From: Candidatus Thalassarchaeum betae
GTDB taxonomy: Archaea > Thermoplasmatota > Poseidoniia > Poseidoniales > Thalassarchaeaceae
Direction of reading: 5' to 3'
NCBI GenBank assembly: GCA_022447095.1
Contig: JAKUUP010000008.1
Span: forward strand, 1 to 51,889
DNA: 51,889 bases
Each line of letters starts with the position of its first letter. The first letter of the stretch is position 1. The notes below the pieces were generated by a model. It made no database searches and had not been told where the DNA came from. It saw nothing but the letters and a program-made list of their open reading frames with translations. The translations under genes and the position numbers were made by a program. Below are positions 10,901 through 18,615 of this stretch, one piece after another.

Positions 10901-10996
10901 ATTATGGCTGAGGGAGATACCAGCAGATGCCAGCCCAGTCGACAGAGATGAGAGCAGCATCAGCAGAACCATGGCAGATGCAGTACGCTGACGCAT
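4907..10996 (-). CDS. giant membrane-anchored subtilisin-like serine protease (S8)
   Basis: The product has 2029 residues. A signal peptide (about 1-26) is followed by a propeptide-like segment, then an S8 catalytic domain with all key residues: Asp193 in VVAIADTGVDFAHPDL, His396 in SHGTLCAS, oxyanion Asn501 in AIGNGGHG and Ser583 in GGTSLATPIAAG. The insert between Asp and His is unusually long, about 200 residues, and carries acidic DxNxDG-type loops (DINRDGAF, DTNGDGLWD) that probably bind calcium. Some 1350 residues of beta-rich, Ig-like modules follow. A single transmembrane helix near the C-terminus (MLWWFSLAAIALLSVTVLPL) and a basic stop-transfer RRRRARR anchor it to the membrane. It likely degrades external protein for peptide uptake. 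It precedes the hbd gene on the same strand and may be cotranscribed with it. Confidence 0.9.
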   Translation of the reverse strand: MRQRTASAMVLLMLLSSLSTGLASAGISLSHNPSIIDADAQQPTEATEDITSGSPWVDSSLWKRIDEGASEVRITVITRSLQTLNEWQHANGAFEEQKPAKNGETLVADDPVDGQIDHRTFWMGAELFHKLPVVGGVIAIIDAERAPEPYDTMPFESPPDYEPESVRSGEIHGANDAWERGYAGEGMVVAIADTGVDFAHPDLNGTQARVTDSKSPYEGWPLMFDHNSMYYWLVYGDAYPARNTWYADTSLIDYDNDSDGVLDSSGYNITGVNASLSGEYHLGEHPDSGLRNKVGGDVPLLVVDDRVSGLYETVYPDINRDGAFQNDEPMRPGEETAGLDTNGDGLWDISGGLVYWISDGNNGAPYTDTYSARHGYANRIPGAGNLTLFMLESGSHGTLCASAVSAQGVISDGKVLGMAPNATISSIGNHYSGGHALDGWRFIAEGYDGVTQTVGDQPHIGSFSFGYSSVDEAGADGYSLYLDWLTRVYNQNTSYSVAIGNGGHGFGTAKVPGAAHGIFSVGAFSSRTSDSWGQNAPWSNRGPNVVGRMDPDIVSVGWSATGDIPLNYRSDANSAWSSWGGTSLATPIAAGLMALVAQAWQANLGDHPGSQEFRDFVLSTSDDRGYEPFVQGGGWFNASRATATLDGVNGTWWASPAQWNSGAFQGQHRDANINVMHPGESQVVDLEFTNYGQTDVLLRYTPTAFAPLEHTVQVWHSLGNGTEDGANDTWDGHQGSRPDLLIPLHISDDPTFRLPSETVQLRARATIEYSAFDANQDRSSEERVFLQIYRWTDDDGDGVYVEDFDNDSMVDSDDWTEGSELDEVTYWWDNGPNAEVRVGLPFEDARDGIFLGVWNYNGHLSDDPVRIEIDWTAFGSADDDWISMPTSLAVSANDSSSTQMTVSVPQDARSGLHQHGVLVETFELEAGGGNTTSPISHRNWTLPVVTNVPWVGPFTLDAGPLDGNVSNQTLYTEEWISGATRWDWRAESGDWRFLSVDWPEEWDTGGTAILDVDWEDNPYTDIDIMWLSEMPHGYAEDHPDAYGESTFFIESRSINNHAGGGSHNWDTFTGTSREMFAVPASQGMHQMVLHTALHGVSTNDNPLNISVGYIAAEESGFERVVTDWAEGSGVDAVHVVSTVPLSVDSVTAYGWSQPAHFDNETAYQDVSGNKMTASWWHNMTVQNSTELNIRMNAHDDADLDLFLFRDSNGDGAFSSGEEVTRSWSGSSAETIRIVDPDDGLYSVAVHGYSVPSGTVQFWIDIEVVGGDELVITDQLSLTQGEIDAIWPNGSETLAGQVPASALQVNLAYEMPETAGIWTGFIDIIIEGDISLRLPYTYELVELDPEVDFEVPANLTQTNVTVPVRLHALDTGIGFSLDDLNWEPADEDTSVPVADLVEAIDTDGNHHNLTAIWNSGNHFAMPENVSFREVWVNATLPQVEKWHDYRADLTDRSNNSDEAHLSVSYDATAPIVSISNIPWITNEATMIYTLQTEPGASARHGDTEIELDESGFGEFTFQLTEAEERADDDSSFFYVHGSSIFDIEVSDAAGNSFTRNFVVVFDPHAPSATLLDVADQAGYHYTLEQMANPVNMSEGTLTVSIPVDIRDWCLRLQAVNSPHQTVQCESDSLIPQITMEDTPGQSTLISQYEINTTTLPDGDYNIFLEMTDWANNTVVEEWPLGLDRSVPIVEWGISPGTDSAFFDHRQGLSWLSSEEAHVRFTIDGVLVSERTGVTSGALFELNHTGVHEVCLEAVDMTEPQENDNRFLECRSILLDPAIYSTHVTADWNGGLGAIETVEAILQRGPDQEIWWSRAESGQRHLIERGASIVSVVFDLEEGDNQFLIEIHALDHVDNYSLSIVKDTIAPALNFYEVTNRTSTLETSRVVSGVCEQGSTVMLWTEADDEEFVCPSTGEFLVTIEIPPTPGNHTINGLSVDAANNQNSMSIEVLEQEWIDWAIEDARNSGPMLWWFSLAAIALLSVTVLPLTVLRRRRARRLMIEEHGPDLDEIMSEIEAVANQPVAEYGDEATE

Positions 10997-11082
10997 GTTC
11001 CAAGGGTACTCCGAGAACTCTTCATACTGCCGGCTGGATGTCCCGTCAAATCAAAAGCGAGGACCCGTCAGGAATGGCTCGG

Positions 11083-11158
11083 AGTCCCGTGGTGTAGTGG
11101 CCCATCATACCGGGTTTTGGTCCCGGTGACGGAGGTTCGAATCCTCCCGGGACTACCA
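11083..11158 (+). tRNA. tRNA-Gln (TTG anticodon)
   Basis: The 76-base cloverleaf has acceptor AGTCCCG paired with CGGGACT, an anticodon arm with loop TTTTGGT (anticodon TTG), a T arm with GGTTCGAATCC and an encoded 3' CCA. The CCA ends one base before the stop codon of the convergent acyl-CoA dehydrogenase gene. An AT-rich CAAATCAAAAG at 11046-11056 may be its TATA region. Confidence 0.95.
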
Positions 11159-12577
11159 CTAGCGTTCGATGGCGTCGGAGTCATCGGCGAGGTCTCGGGT
11201 GATGTTCTTCTGATGGCCCTCAAGCGTCCCGCCGCCTATCTCCAGCAGCTTAGCGTCGCGCCACAGCCTCTCAACCACGTACTCGCCGACGTAGCCGTAG
11301 CCCCCCATCACCTGGATGGCTCTGTCTGCGATGTTCTTGGCCGCGGTAGTGCCGTACAGTTTGACGCCGTCAGAGTCCAGACGGTTTCCCGCCTCTGAGA
11401 GGTCGATCTGCCGGGCGGTATCGTAGACGTAAGTCCGCATGGCCCTGTACTCTGCCCATGATTCGCCGATGTGCCTCTGTATCTGCCCAAACTCTCGTAT
11501 CTGCTTCCCAAAGGCTTCGCGCTCACTTGCATAGCGATTCATCGCAGTGAGGCAGCGTCTCGATATGCCCAGCCCCATCGCTGCAAGGCCGAGCCTTTCA
11601 AGCTCGAGGTTTCTCATCATGTGAATCATTGACTCTCCGGGCTCGCCGACGATGTTCTCGGCTGGCACGATGCAGTCGTCGAACACCAACTCGGCTGTGT
11701 TGCTGGCCCTCATGCCGAGTTTATCGTAGATCTTCTGACCTACCGAGTAGCCGGGCATGCCGTTCTCGACGATGAAAGTGGTGATTTCAGCACGGCCCTT
11801 CTTGTTGGTGCCGGTACGCGCGTACAACCAGACTGCGTCGGCAGGTGTGCCGTCATCGTCTATTGAGCCGTTGGTTATCCACATCTTGCGCCCGTTGATC
11901 ACCCAGTTCCCGTCATCGCGCTGTAGCGCACTGGTTTGCATGCCGAGCACGTCAGTTCCATAACCCGGTTCACTCATCGCCATGCAGCCAATCCACTCAC
12001 CGCTGCACAACTTGGGTAGGATCCTGCGCTTCTGCTCCTCGCTACCGTTCTGGGCTAGGTTGTTGGCCATCAACTGGTCGTGGGCTAGGTAGGCAAGGCA
12101 GAAGCCAGGGTCCGAGTAAGATAGTTCCTCGTTGATGATAGCCACTGCAGTGGCATCCATGCCCCCGCCGCCATACTCATCCGGAACGGAGATTCCCAGC
12201 AACCCTTGGTCACCGAGACTTTGGAATAATTCGGCGTTGAACCTCTCGTCACGGTCGTGTTCCAGTGCCTGTGGCTCGACCTCTTTGAGAACGAAATCGC
12301 GGAGCATCTCCCGGAGCATCGCGTGCTCCTCGGTGGGATTAGCGATGTCAAGTTCGCGCCAGTCCCCACTCATGGGCGTGCTCCCTCCTGTCTCTGTATG
12401 AGGTAGATCAGATTTGACAGTGCAACCATTGGCGCATATCCATCCTACGCTCCTGCGCGTGGCAGACGCCATGGACTTGGCCTCCTCGCCAGGAGCAGGC
12501 AGGCGTGACTCGATTCGATACATGATGCGCTGGCAGTGATCGCATCGAGGACGAGGATTGAGTGACTTCTTCGGCAC
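11159..12577 (-). CDS. acyl-CoA dehydrogenase with an N-terminal zinc-ribbon-like extension
   Basis: This flavoenzyme oxidises acyl-CoA to trans-2-enoyl-CoA and passes electrons to ETF. The core starts near residue 69 (MSGDWRELDIANPTEEHAML). It shows AMSEPGYGTDV and KMWITNGS of the FAD/substrate domain, IYDKLGMRASNTAELVFDD, and the C-terminal helical domain with QVMGGYGYVGEYVVERLWRDAK. A GTG at 12577 opens a 68-residue in-frame extension with Cys12-x2-Cys15 and Cys48-x3-Cys52, like a zinc ribbon. The ATG at 12373, preceded by GGAGGG, could instead start a normal-length enzyme of 404 residues. I kept the longer form because no stop intervenes and the paired cysteines look selected. It lies 61 bases after asnS on the same strand. 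Confidence 0.87.
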   Translation of the reverse strand: MPKKSLNPRPRCDHCQRIMYRIESRLPAPGEEAKSMASATRRSVGWICANGCTVKSDLPHTETGGSTPMSGDWRELDIANPTEEHAMLREMLRDFVLKEVEPQALEHDRDERFNAELFQSLGDQGLLGISVPDEYGGGGMDATAVAIINEELSYSDPGFCLAYLAHDQLMANNLAQNGSEEQKRRILPKLCSGEWIGCMAMSEPGYGTDVLGMQTSALQRDDGNWVINGRKMWITNGSIDDDGTPADAVWLYARTGTNKKGRAEITTFIVENGMPGYSVGQKIYDKLGMRASNTAELVFDDCIVPAENIVGEPGESMIHMMRNLELERLGLAAMGLGISRRCLTAMNRYASEREAFGKQIREFGQIQRHIGESWAEYRAMRTYVYDTARQIDLSEAGNRLDSDGVKLYGTTAAKNIADRAIQVMGGYGYVGEYVVERLWRDAKLLEIGGGTLEGHQKNITRDLADDSDAIER

Positions 12578-12638
12578 ACTGTGTGCTCAATCGCCTGATA
12601 TTAGAGGTTTTGGATACAAAGATACCTTTTGAGCACGC

Positions 12639-13967
12639 CTACGGCGTGACCCTTCTGCTGTCTCTCGGGAAGGGGATGACTTCGCGGATGTGGTCGGCAC
12701 CGGACAACCATGCGCATACACGGTCGACTCCGAGTCCGAAGCCGCCGTGGGGAACTCCTCCGTAACGGCGGATGTCGATGTAGAACTCGTACGGCTCGCG
12801 AGGAGTACCCTCCTCATCGATTCGCTCAAGTATCTCCTTCTCGGACCAAGTGCGCTCACCGCCTCCGACGATCTCTCCATAGCCCTCGGGAGCGAGTAGG
12901 TCGTGGCATAGCACGTACTTCGGCTCGTCCGGGTCGGGACGGTGGTAGAACGGCTTGGCGATGCGTGGATAGTGGGTGATGAAGTGAGGCACGTCGAAGT
13001 CAGCGGTGAGTACCTTCTCCTTTGAGTAGTCGAGATCCTGTCCCCACTCCACAGCCACCCCCTTGCTCTGCAGGGTCTCGATAGCCTCGTCGTACCTAAT
13101 TCTAGGGTATGCGCTGTCAGCATAACTGGCAATAAGCTCAAGATCACGGCCCAATTCTGACAACTCGTCCGAACTCTCATCGAGGAGAGTCTTAGCGATG
13201 TGCCTGACGACTCCCTCGCCATACTCCATGATATCCGCATTGGACGCCCAGGCGACCTCCATCTCAGCATGCCAGTACTCGGTCAGGTGTCTGCGGGTCC
13301 TGCTTTTCTCAGCTCTGAAAGACGGTGCTATCGTGTACAACCTCTCCAGAGCCGGAGCGGCCGCTTCGGCGTACAGTTGCCAAGACTGTGTGAGGTAGGC
13401 CTTGCGACCGAAGTAGGGCACCTCAAACAATGTGCTCCCCCCCTCCACTGCACCGGCTACGAAGTTCGGCGCGTGGTACTCGATGAAGTCACGATCGCGG
13501 AAGTAAGAGTGGATGGCTCCGAACAGTGTCGAGCGGAGTTTGAGCATCGTCGTCATCCGACCGGTTCGCAGGTACAGGTGGCGGTTGTCAAGGAGGAATT
13601 CTGTCTCGCCACCATCTGCTTCTGCCATAGCTGACTCTGTTATCGGGAATGGTCGCTCTGGATTGACCCTTCCAACCACCTCGCCCGATGAGACTTGTAC
13701 CTCGTGACCGTGCTCACGGTCGGTCGACTCGACCACCCCGCGCACGATGACACTGGACTCGATCAGGGTCGTGCTGAGTTCCTCGAAGGTATCGTCTCCG
13801 ACTCCATCGCGCTTGATCACGCACTGAACTAAACCTGTGGAGTCACGAAGTACCATGAACCATATCTTGTTGGAGCCACGGGTCCTGTGGACCCATCCCT
13901 TCAACTCGACTTCAGCACCGTCGTGGGAGCCTGCACGTACATCGCCGATCCAATGCTGCTTGCTCAT
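12639..13967 (-). CDS. asnS: asparaginyl-tRNA synthetase
   Basis: This class II aminoacyl-tRNA synthetase has 442 residues. The N-terminal OB-fold anticodon-binding domain reads VELKGWVHRTRGSNKIWFMVLRD. The catalytic domain has motif 2 FRAEKSRTRRHLTEYWHAEME and motif 3 GGFGLGVDRVCAWL. The RRYGGVPHGGFGLG segment resembles AsnRS rather than AspRS. The protein charges tRNA-Asn directly with asparagine, so the tRNA-dependent amidation route may be dispensable for Asn. The ATG at 13967 has an upstream GGAAGGGA purine stretch. AspRS is the main alternative, because the two enzymes are close paralogues in archaea. Confidence 0.9.
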   Translation of the reverse strand: MSKQHWIGDVRAGSHDGAEVELKGWVHRTRGSNKIWFMVLRDSTGLVQCVIKRDGVGDDTFEELSTTLIESSVIVRGVVESTDREHGHEVQVSSGEVVGRVNPERPFPITESAMAEADGGETEFLLDNRHLYLRTGRMTTMLKLRSTLFGAIHSYFRDRDFIEYHAPNFVAGAVEGGSTLFEVPYFGRKAYLTQSWQLYAEAAAPALERLYTIAPSFRAEKSRTRRHLTEYWHAEMEVAWASNADIMEYGEGVVRHIAKTLLDESSDELSELGRDLELIASYADSAYPRIRYDEAIETLQSKGVAVEWGQDLDYSKEKVLTADFDVPHFITHYPRIAKPFYHRPDPDEPKYVLCHDLLAPEGYGEIVGGGERTWSEKEILERIDEEGTPREPYEFYIDIRRYGGVPHGGFGLGVDRVCAWLSGADHIREVIPFPRDSRRVTP

Positions 13968-14036
13968 GCGCTCCCTTCCTGTGGGCTGCTCGTTCGCTTA
14001 TGGGTTAAGAAACCTCGATTCAAAGGTGGGCTAGGA

Positions 14037-14113
14037 TGGCGGGTCTGACGGGGTTCGAACCCGCGACCGCCCGGTTAAGAGCCGGGTGCTCTACCTGACT
14101 AAGCTACAGACCC
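14037..14113 (-). tRNA. tRNA-Lys (CTT anticodon)
   Basis: The 77-base cloverleaf on the minus strand has acceptor GGGTCTG paired with CAGACCC, anticodon loop CTCTTAA (anticodon CTT) closed by CCCGG/CCGGG, T-arm GGTTCGAACCC and an encoded CCA. A TATA-like element lies 27 bases upstream (14136-14144). Confidence 0.95.
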
Positions 14114-14135
14114 AGTCTAACCGACTTGATGCCAC

Positions 14136-14144
14136 TCTATAACC
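14136..14144 (-). promoter_or_regulatory. TATA box of tRNA-Lys
   Basis: The minus strand reads GGTTATAGA, centred 27 bases before the first base of the tRNA, the canonical archaeal TATA distance. The same GGTTATA core recurs at 39691-39699. Confidence 0.55.
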
Positions 14145-14160
14145 GCAACGGAGCAAGTGA

Positions 14161-14928
14161 TTAGTCCAGTCTGCCGCCTTGTTTGACCATGGTCAGTACT
14201 TCTGATGGCGTCGCCATTACCACCGCGTCGCACATCCCAACGAACAGACCCACCTCGACGACCCCCTCGACTGAGAGGATTAGCTGTTCCAGTTGGTCGG
14301 GCTCAAAGATGGTGGGGCCGAACTCGCAGTCGAGGATGTAACCTCCGTTGTCGGTCAAATATGGATAGGGTTCGAGGGGCAGTTTCATATCTTCAAGGCG
14401 ATAGATGCCCCTGCGCAGACTTACCGGACCGGGGCAGATTGTGTCCAGCTCGTCGCGCACCCTCTCCCAGTCATCGGTTCCGACCTCAAGAGGTAGGTCG
14501 AATCCCCCAAGGACGGGTACCTGCTTGCTGTCATCCGCCACCACAACCATGGCTCTGGAAGACGCGGCCACCCTCTTCTCCCGAGTGAGAGCACCGCCGC
14601 CGCCTTTGATGAGTTGGAAATCCGGATCGAACTCGTCCGCCCCGTCTATCGTCAGGTCGAGCTCGCCAGCCTCTTCGAGGGAGAGAAGCGGGATCCCGAG
14701 GCCCTCTGCCAGATGCCTCGTCGCCTCGCTGGTCGGCACCCCGATGACCTCTAGCGCCTCCTCAGCGATCCTGCGTCCGATCTCCAGTATCGTGTAACGC
14801 ACCGTAGAGCCGGTCCCGAGGCCGAGTCTCATGCCGCTGCTGACGAACGAGCAGGCAGCGATGCCGGCCTCGCGCTTGAGTGCCTCGACCTCATCCACGT
14901 TGCGCGCTGGAGGTGCCCCGCGCATCAT
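14161..14928 (-). CDS. rpiA: ribose-5-phosphate isomerase A
   Basis: The 255-residue enzyme interconverts ribose 5-phosphate and ribulose 5-phosphate, supplying PRPP for nucleotides. Family motifs are present in order: GLGTGSTVRYTI (phosphate binding), VPTSEAT, DLTIDGADEFDPDFQLIKGG with the catalytic acidic residues, GGALTREKRVA and VVVADDSKQV. Length is slightly above the usual 220-230 residues because of an N-terminal extension. The ATG at 14928 is used; the ATG in the next codon is equivalent. It is divergent from the RNase P RNA gene that begins about 70 bases away. Confidence 0.93.
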   Translation of the reverse strand: MMRGAPPARNVDEVEALKREAGIAACSFVSSGMRLGLGTGSTVRYTILEIGRRIAEEALEVIGVPTSEATRHLAEGLGIPLLSLEEAGELDLTIDGADEFDPDFQLIKGGGGALTREKRVAASSRAMVVVADDSKQVPVLGGFDLPLEVGTDDWERVRDELDTICPGPVSLRRGIYRLEDMKLPLEPYPYLTDNGGYILDCEFGPTIFEPDQLEQLILSVEGVVEVGLFVGMCDAVVMATPSEVLTMVKQGGRLD

Positions 14929-14984
14929 GGTTTCCGCATGCGTTCGGAGTCAGAATAGGCAAATTACGCGACCGAGAGGTTCAT

Positions 14985-15308
14985 GCGAGGCACCAGCACC
15001 CGTGGGTGCGAGGGAGCAGGAGGGTTGCTGACAGTGTACGACACTGAGGAAAGTCCCCTCTCCGCGATGCAGGTGGTCCGACGCAAGTCGGAGGTCCGGG
15101 AGGGCCGGCTCTGCAACAGAAACGAACCGCGCCAGGCGCACTGTGAACCCGCAAGGGAGAGGTTTCCTGACCGCGGCTGGAACGAGCATCCCCGCCGGAG
15201 CAAGTCCAAGCAGGTCCGCATGGCATCGACAGGACCGGGTAGGATGCATAGTTGAATGCGACCAGCCGAAAGGTGAACAGAAAGGGGCTTACTCCCTGCA
15301 CCCTCGCC
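14985..15308 (+). ncRNA. rnpB: RNase P RNA
   Basis: This is the catalytic RNA of RNase P, which trims tRNA 5' ends. The conserved core reads GAGGAAAGTCC near the 5' side (15047-15057) and ACAGAAAGGGGCTTACT near the 3' side (15278-15293), the two hallmark regions that form P4. The P1 helix is explicit: 15004-15016 pairs with 15292-15303 over 12 base pairs with one bulged G at 15010. A CGCAAG loop segment occurs in between. The size of about 300-320 bases fits an archaeal type A RNA. The exact ends are uncertain by 10-20 bases. Short reading frames across it are not genes. Confidence 0.88.
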
Positions 15309-15335
15309 TTGTCTCAGTAGCGACAGCGTTCGCTG

Positions 15336-18300
15336 TCACTCAAGCACCGCATCCAGCACCACTTGCTCGGAAAGGGCTCCGCTGTCCTCGTAATCGAGCC
15401 AGGGTCCTGCCCCCGTTATCCGGTGGCCTAACTCATGGTACGCTACCACTAGGGCCGGCAGCAGTATGGAACTGGTGAGCAGAGCCAGTATCAGTAGCAG
15501 CATCATCAGTACGAAGAAGTTCTGCAGACCGGGGATAGCGACGAACATACCTGCTGCCAACCCAGCGCAGGTCGTCGTGGTCGTCTCGAAAATGGTCTGT
15601 CCGGTCTTGGCCACTGACTTGACTATGCCAGCAGGGGTCTCGCCTTCGTCCTTGATGCGGTCCACGATGTGGATCGAGTCGTCCACGCCTATCCCGAAGA
15701 CGATGGTGCCTATCATCGCCGTGAACACGTTCACGTTGACACCACCGCCGCGCATCAGCAGTGGCTGCCAAATTACCACTACCCCAACCGCGATCATGGT
15801 GAAAAATGCAAGTCGGGGCGAGCGGAACAGGAAGGCCATGGTGATCAGTAGTATCAGCATCGTCGCGATGGTGGTCTCGGACTGGGCCTCATGTATCCCG
15901 TCGTTGATGTCTATCGATACCGGCAGCCCACCGGTCAGAAGCGAGTTGAAAACCTGTGATATCCCGAGTGCCTGGCAGGTCCAAGCGGAGCCCCCGCAGC
16001 CTGCCGCGCCGGTCAGGTAGCCGTCGATGGCGTTGCGCAGGACACTGGCGTCTGCGAGATTGATGTAAGGCTGGTTGACATAGACCAGAGTCTTGGTCTC
16101 GCCAGTTCCCTGATCGGCGTTCATCAGCATCGACCTCACCTCCGGCGAGAGCGTGTCGAAGGCGATGTTCACCATATCTTCGCGGCTCGATACGGAGTAC
16201 GCCCAGCAGTCTGGCCTCAAGGGGTTGGAAGACTCGTCCCAGCATTCGTCGTGCAGAATCTCCCACAGGCTCTGGTCGTAGATCTCCAGCCCGCCGATGA
16301 CGACGTCGACGTGAATCGATTTCAGAACAGTGACCAGACTGACTGTCGTGGTGTTGGCAACCAGGTCTATCTTCTGCACCTGTATGTATTCTATCGCGTC
16401 GAGAATAGGCAGATCTCGTATGGGTGCTGTGTTGTTCTGGGAGCCCCTGTTCGTTGCATCGACAATGAACATGTTCGTCTGTCCACCCTCGAAGACGTAA
16501 CTGTACTCTCTAAGGGTCTCATATGACTCCAGCCCAGGGGGGACCTCGTCTGAGGAACCGGTTATTCCCTGCCCCAATTCCTCGCTGAGGATACTGGCTC
16601 CCGCTACCGTGAATCCGGTAGCTACCAAGATTACCAGCAACGTGGCCTTGATTGGAATTTCGCCGACCTTCTCCCATAACCTGTCAAACGCCTTGACCTG
16701 TACCCTCCTGTACCGAAGTAGTTGAATCAGCGCCGGTACCATCAGCATCGAGAGGACGAATGTAGTCGAGATTCCGAGCAACAGGGTTGTGCCGACGGTC
16801 CGCATAGGCTCGATAGGGACTAGGCTCGGCCACCTGAGTACGCTGAAACCGATGATGGTGGTTAGTGCGGACAGGAAGATCGCGTGGCCAGTAGTGAGTA
16901 CTGCTCGCACCGTCGCCGTGAGGCTGATGTGGGGGTCCCACGGGTCCACGTCCTCTGTCTGGAAGCCGTCCCTCTGGGCGGCCCACGACATCTCCAAGCG
17001 CTCCTCTATCAACTCTATCCTGTTCTCCTCGATTCGATTCGTCAGATGCAGCGCGTAGTCAACCCCCAAACCAACCAATATGGGGCCAACTGAGATGATC
17101 ATCGGAGTGAGCATGATGTTGGCCCACACGGTGGTGCCGAAGGTTATGGCGAGGCTCATCAGGATGGGTGCGCCGCAGATGATGATGACTTTCGGATTGC
17201 GGTGCAGCACCAGCATGGCTAGAGCGACCAGTACGAGACTGATTGGGAGCATCCGATCCACCAGTTCAAGGTAGATGGCATCGGAGACGTCGTGCAGTAC
17301 GGGAGTCAGCCCAGTGATGGTGATGGCCTTGCGATCCTCGATCGAGGTGAACTCGTCCATGGTCGACATCGGGGTGTTGTAGACCCTATGGCAGAGTTGG
17401 CAGTCCGAGGGGTCCGACTCTTCATAGATCAGCATCTCGGCGTGGATGATGAACGCCTTGTGATCCCTGAGGACACCGTCTGGGTTCTCCTCCGTAGTTC
17501 CCTTGGGGTCCGAACGCGAGGTGATGGCGGTATCCGACATGTCGAACCTGAGGCCCATTACGACCACACCAGTGTCCCATATCCCGTCTGCATTGGTGTC
17601 CCTGACGAAGTTCGAGAGTAGAGGCTCGGCGTCCTCGACGAAGCGGTCAACCCGCTCTTGAGCACCTGAGCCCTCTGGTATGGAGTAGCCCTCATACGGG
17701 TTGAGTGAGGCTAGCATGCAATCCTCGTTGGAGCCTGTCGGGAGACCATGCTTCTCGACAGCGCAGTTGAACCTGTAACTCGAGGAGTTCGCCTCCTTGA
17801 TGATCTGGGCTGGAGAAAGTATCCAAACGACGCCGTCTATGTCGCCCCTGTCTTCCTTGTTGTAGTCGAGGCCGGACTGGTAACCACCTATGCCACGGTT
17901 CTGGTCATCGCCTTCAATCCAAGAGATCTGTTTCAGGATATCCACGTGAGTGATGTTTTCGATGCCGCGAAAACTCTGGTCTGCTATCGCGTTGTCAGTC
18001 TGGACATAGAGGATGAAAATGTCAGTTGCCCATTGTTCACGCACCTCCTTCAGCAGCACCGTCGAATCTGCGCCGTCCGGCAGGTAAATCTCAACATCGC
18101 CGTTGATCTGATGCTCGAAATCCATAGCGTCTCTGCCAATCACCGCGGTCAGCAGTAATAGTAGGATGACTATGCTGGCCGGGCTTCTGAGAATTGAAGA
18201 GTAGGTCAACTCGATGGTTCTCCTAGTGGCCCCTTGGACAGCGTCGCTGGAGTCATCGACGAGTTGTGCGATAGTATCGAGGCCTTCGCCTACGAAACTG

Positions 18301-18443
18301 CTTGCGAATCTCTCTCGAACTCTATCTGAGGTCTCCTTCAGAGGCTTGAGTCTCTTGAAGAAGCCAGCCCAGAAAGCCGCCTCGTCATCACGGTCTTCTC
18401 CATCTGTGATGGAGTACTTGTCAACCGGTTCGGCGTCGGGCAC
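15336..18443 (-). CDS. RND/MMPL-family hydrophobe exporter (first copy)
   Basis: The 1035-residue polytopic membrane protein has the two-fold RND layout: one transmembrane helix, a large extracellular loop, five helices, then the same again. The first half has a helix near residues 90-110, and GLGVDYALHLTNRI, the sterol-sensing/RND TM4 motif. The second half repeats this as GIGVDDSIHIVDRIKDEG, with the charged residues thought to carry protons. No outer-membrane or adaptor partner is adjacent, as expected for MMPL/HpnN-type exporters that move lipids or other hydrophobic cargo. A second, smaller family member lies at 24524-27145. The start at 18443 is divergent from the thioredoxin-like gene. 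The substrate is unknown. Confidence 0.85.
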   Translation of the reverse strand: MPDAEPVDKYSITDGEDRDDEAAFWAGFFKRLKPLKETSDRVRERFASSFVGEGLDTIAQLVDDSSDAVQGATRRTIELTYSSILRSPASIVILLLLLTAVIGRDAMDFEHQINGDVEIYLPDGADSTVLLKEVREQWATDIFILYVQTDNAIADQSFRGIENITHVDILKQISWIEGDDQNRGIGGYQSGLDYNKEDRGDIDGVVWILSPAQIIKEANSSSYRFNCAVEKHGLPTGSNEDCMLASLNPYEGYSIPEGSGAQERVDRFVEDAEPLLSNFVRDTNADGIWDTGVVVMGLRFDMSDTAITSRSDPKGTTEENPDGVLRDHKAFIIHAEMLIYEESDPSDCQLCHRVYNTPMSTMDEFTSIEDRKAITITGLTPVLHDVSDAIYLELVDRMLPISLVLVALAMLVLHRNPKVIIICGAPILMSLAITFGTTVWANIMLTPMIISVGPILVGLGVDYALHLTNRIEENRIELIEERLEMSWAAQRDGFQTEDVDPWDPHISLTATVRAVLTTGHAIFLSALTTIIGFSVLRWPSLVPIEPMRTVGTTLLLGISTTFVLSMLMVPALIQLLRYRRVQVKAFDRLWEKVGEIPIKATLLVILVATGFTVAGASILSEELGQGITGSSDEVPPGLESYETLREYSYVFEGGQTNMFIVDATNRGSQNNTAPIRDLPILDAIEYIQVQKIDLVANTTTVSLVTVLKSIHVDVVIGGLEIYDQSLWEILHDECWDESSNPLRPDCWAYSVSSREDMVNIAFDTLSPEVRSMLMNADQGTGETKTLVYVNQPYINLADASVLRNAIDGYLTGAAGCGGSAWTCQALGISQVFNSLLTGGLPVSIDINDGIHEAQSETTIATMLILLITMAFLFRSPRLAFFTMIAVGVVVIWQPLLMRGGGVNVNVFTAMIGTIVFGIGVDDSIHIVDRIKDEGETPAGIVKSVAKTGQTIFETTTTTCAGLAAGMFVAIPGLQNFFVLMMLLLILALLTSSILLPALVVAYHELGHRITGAGPWLDYEDSGALSEQVVLDAVLE

Positions 18444-18615
18444 GGAGTTGGGCCTCCACGGGAGCCAAATGAAGCGTTCGCATAGGCTTCACGTCGAAGG
18501 CGTGTTAAGGGCAGTTACAGGATTCCTGAACTAACTCACGCTCGAGACAGCCTGCTCAGTGAATCCAGAACAGCGAACTCCTGAAAGTGAATGAGGGCCC
18601 CGCCCCTGTTGTAAC

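Noticed and set aside
14983-15255. Short plus- and minus-strand frames near 15000
   Set aside because: They lie inside the RNase P RNA, whose conserved core and P1 helix are visible.
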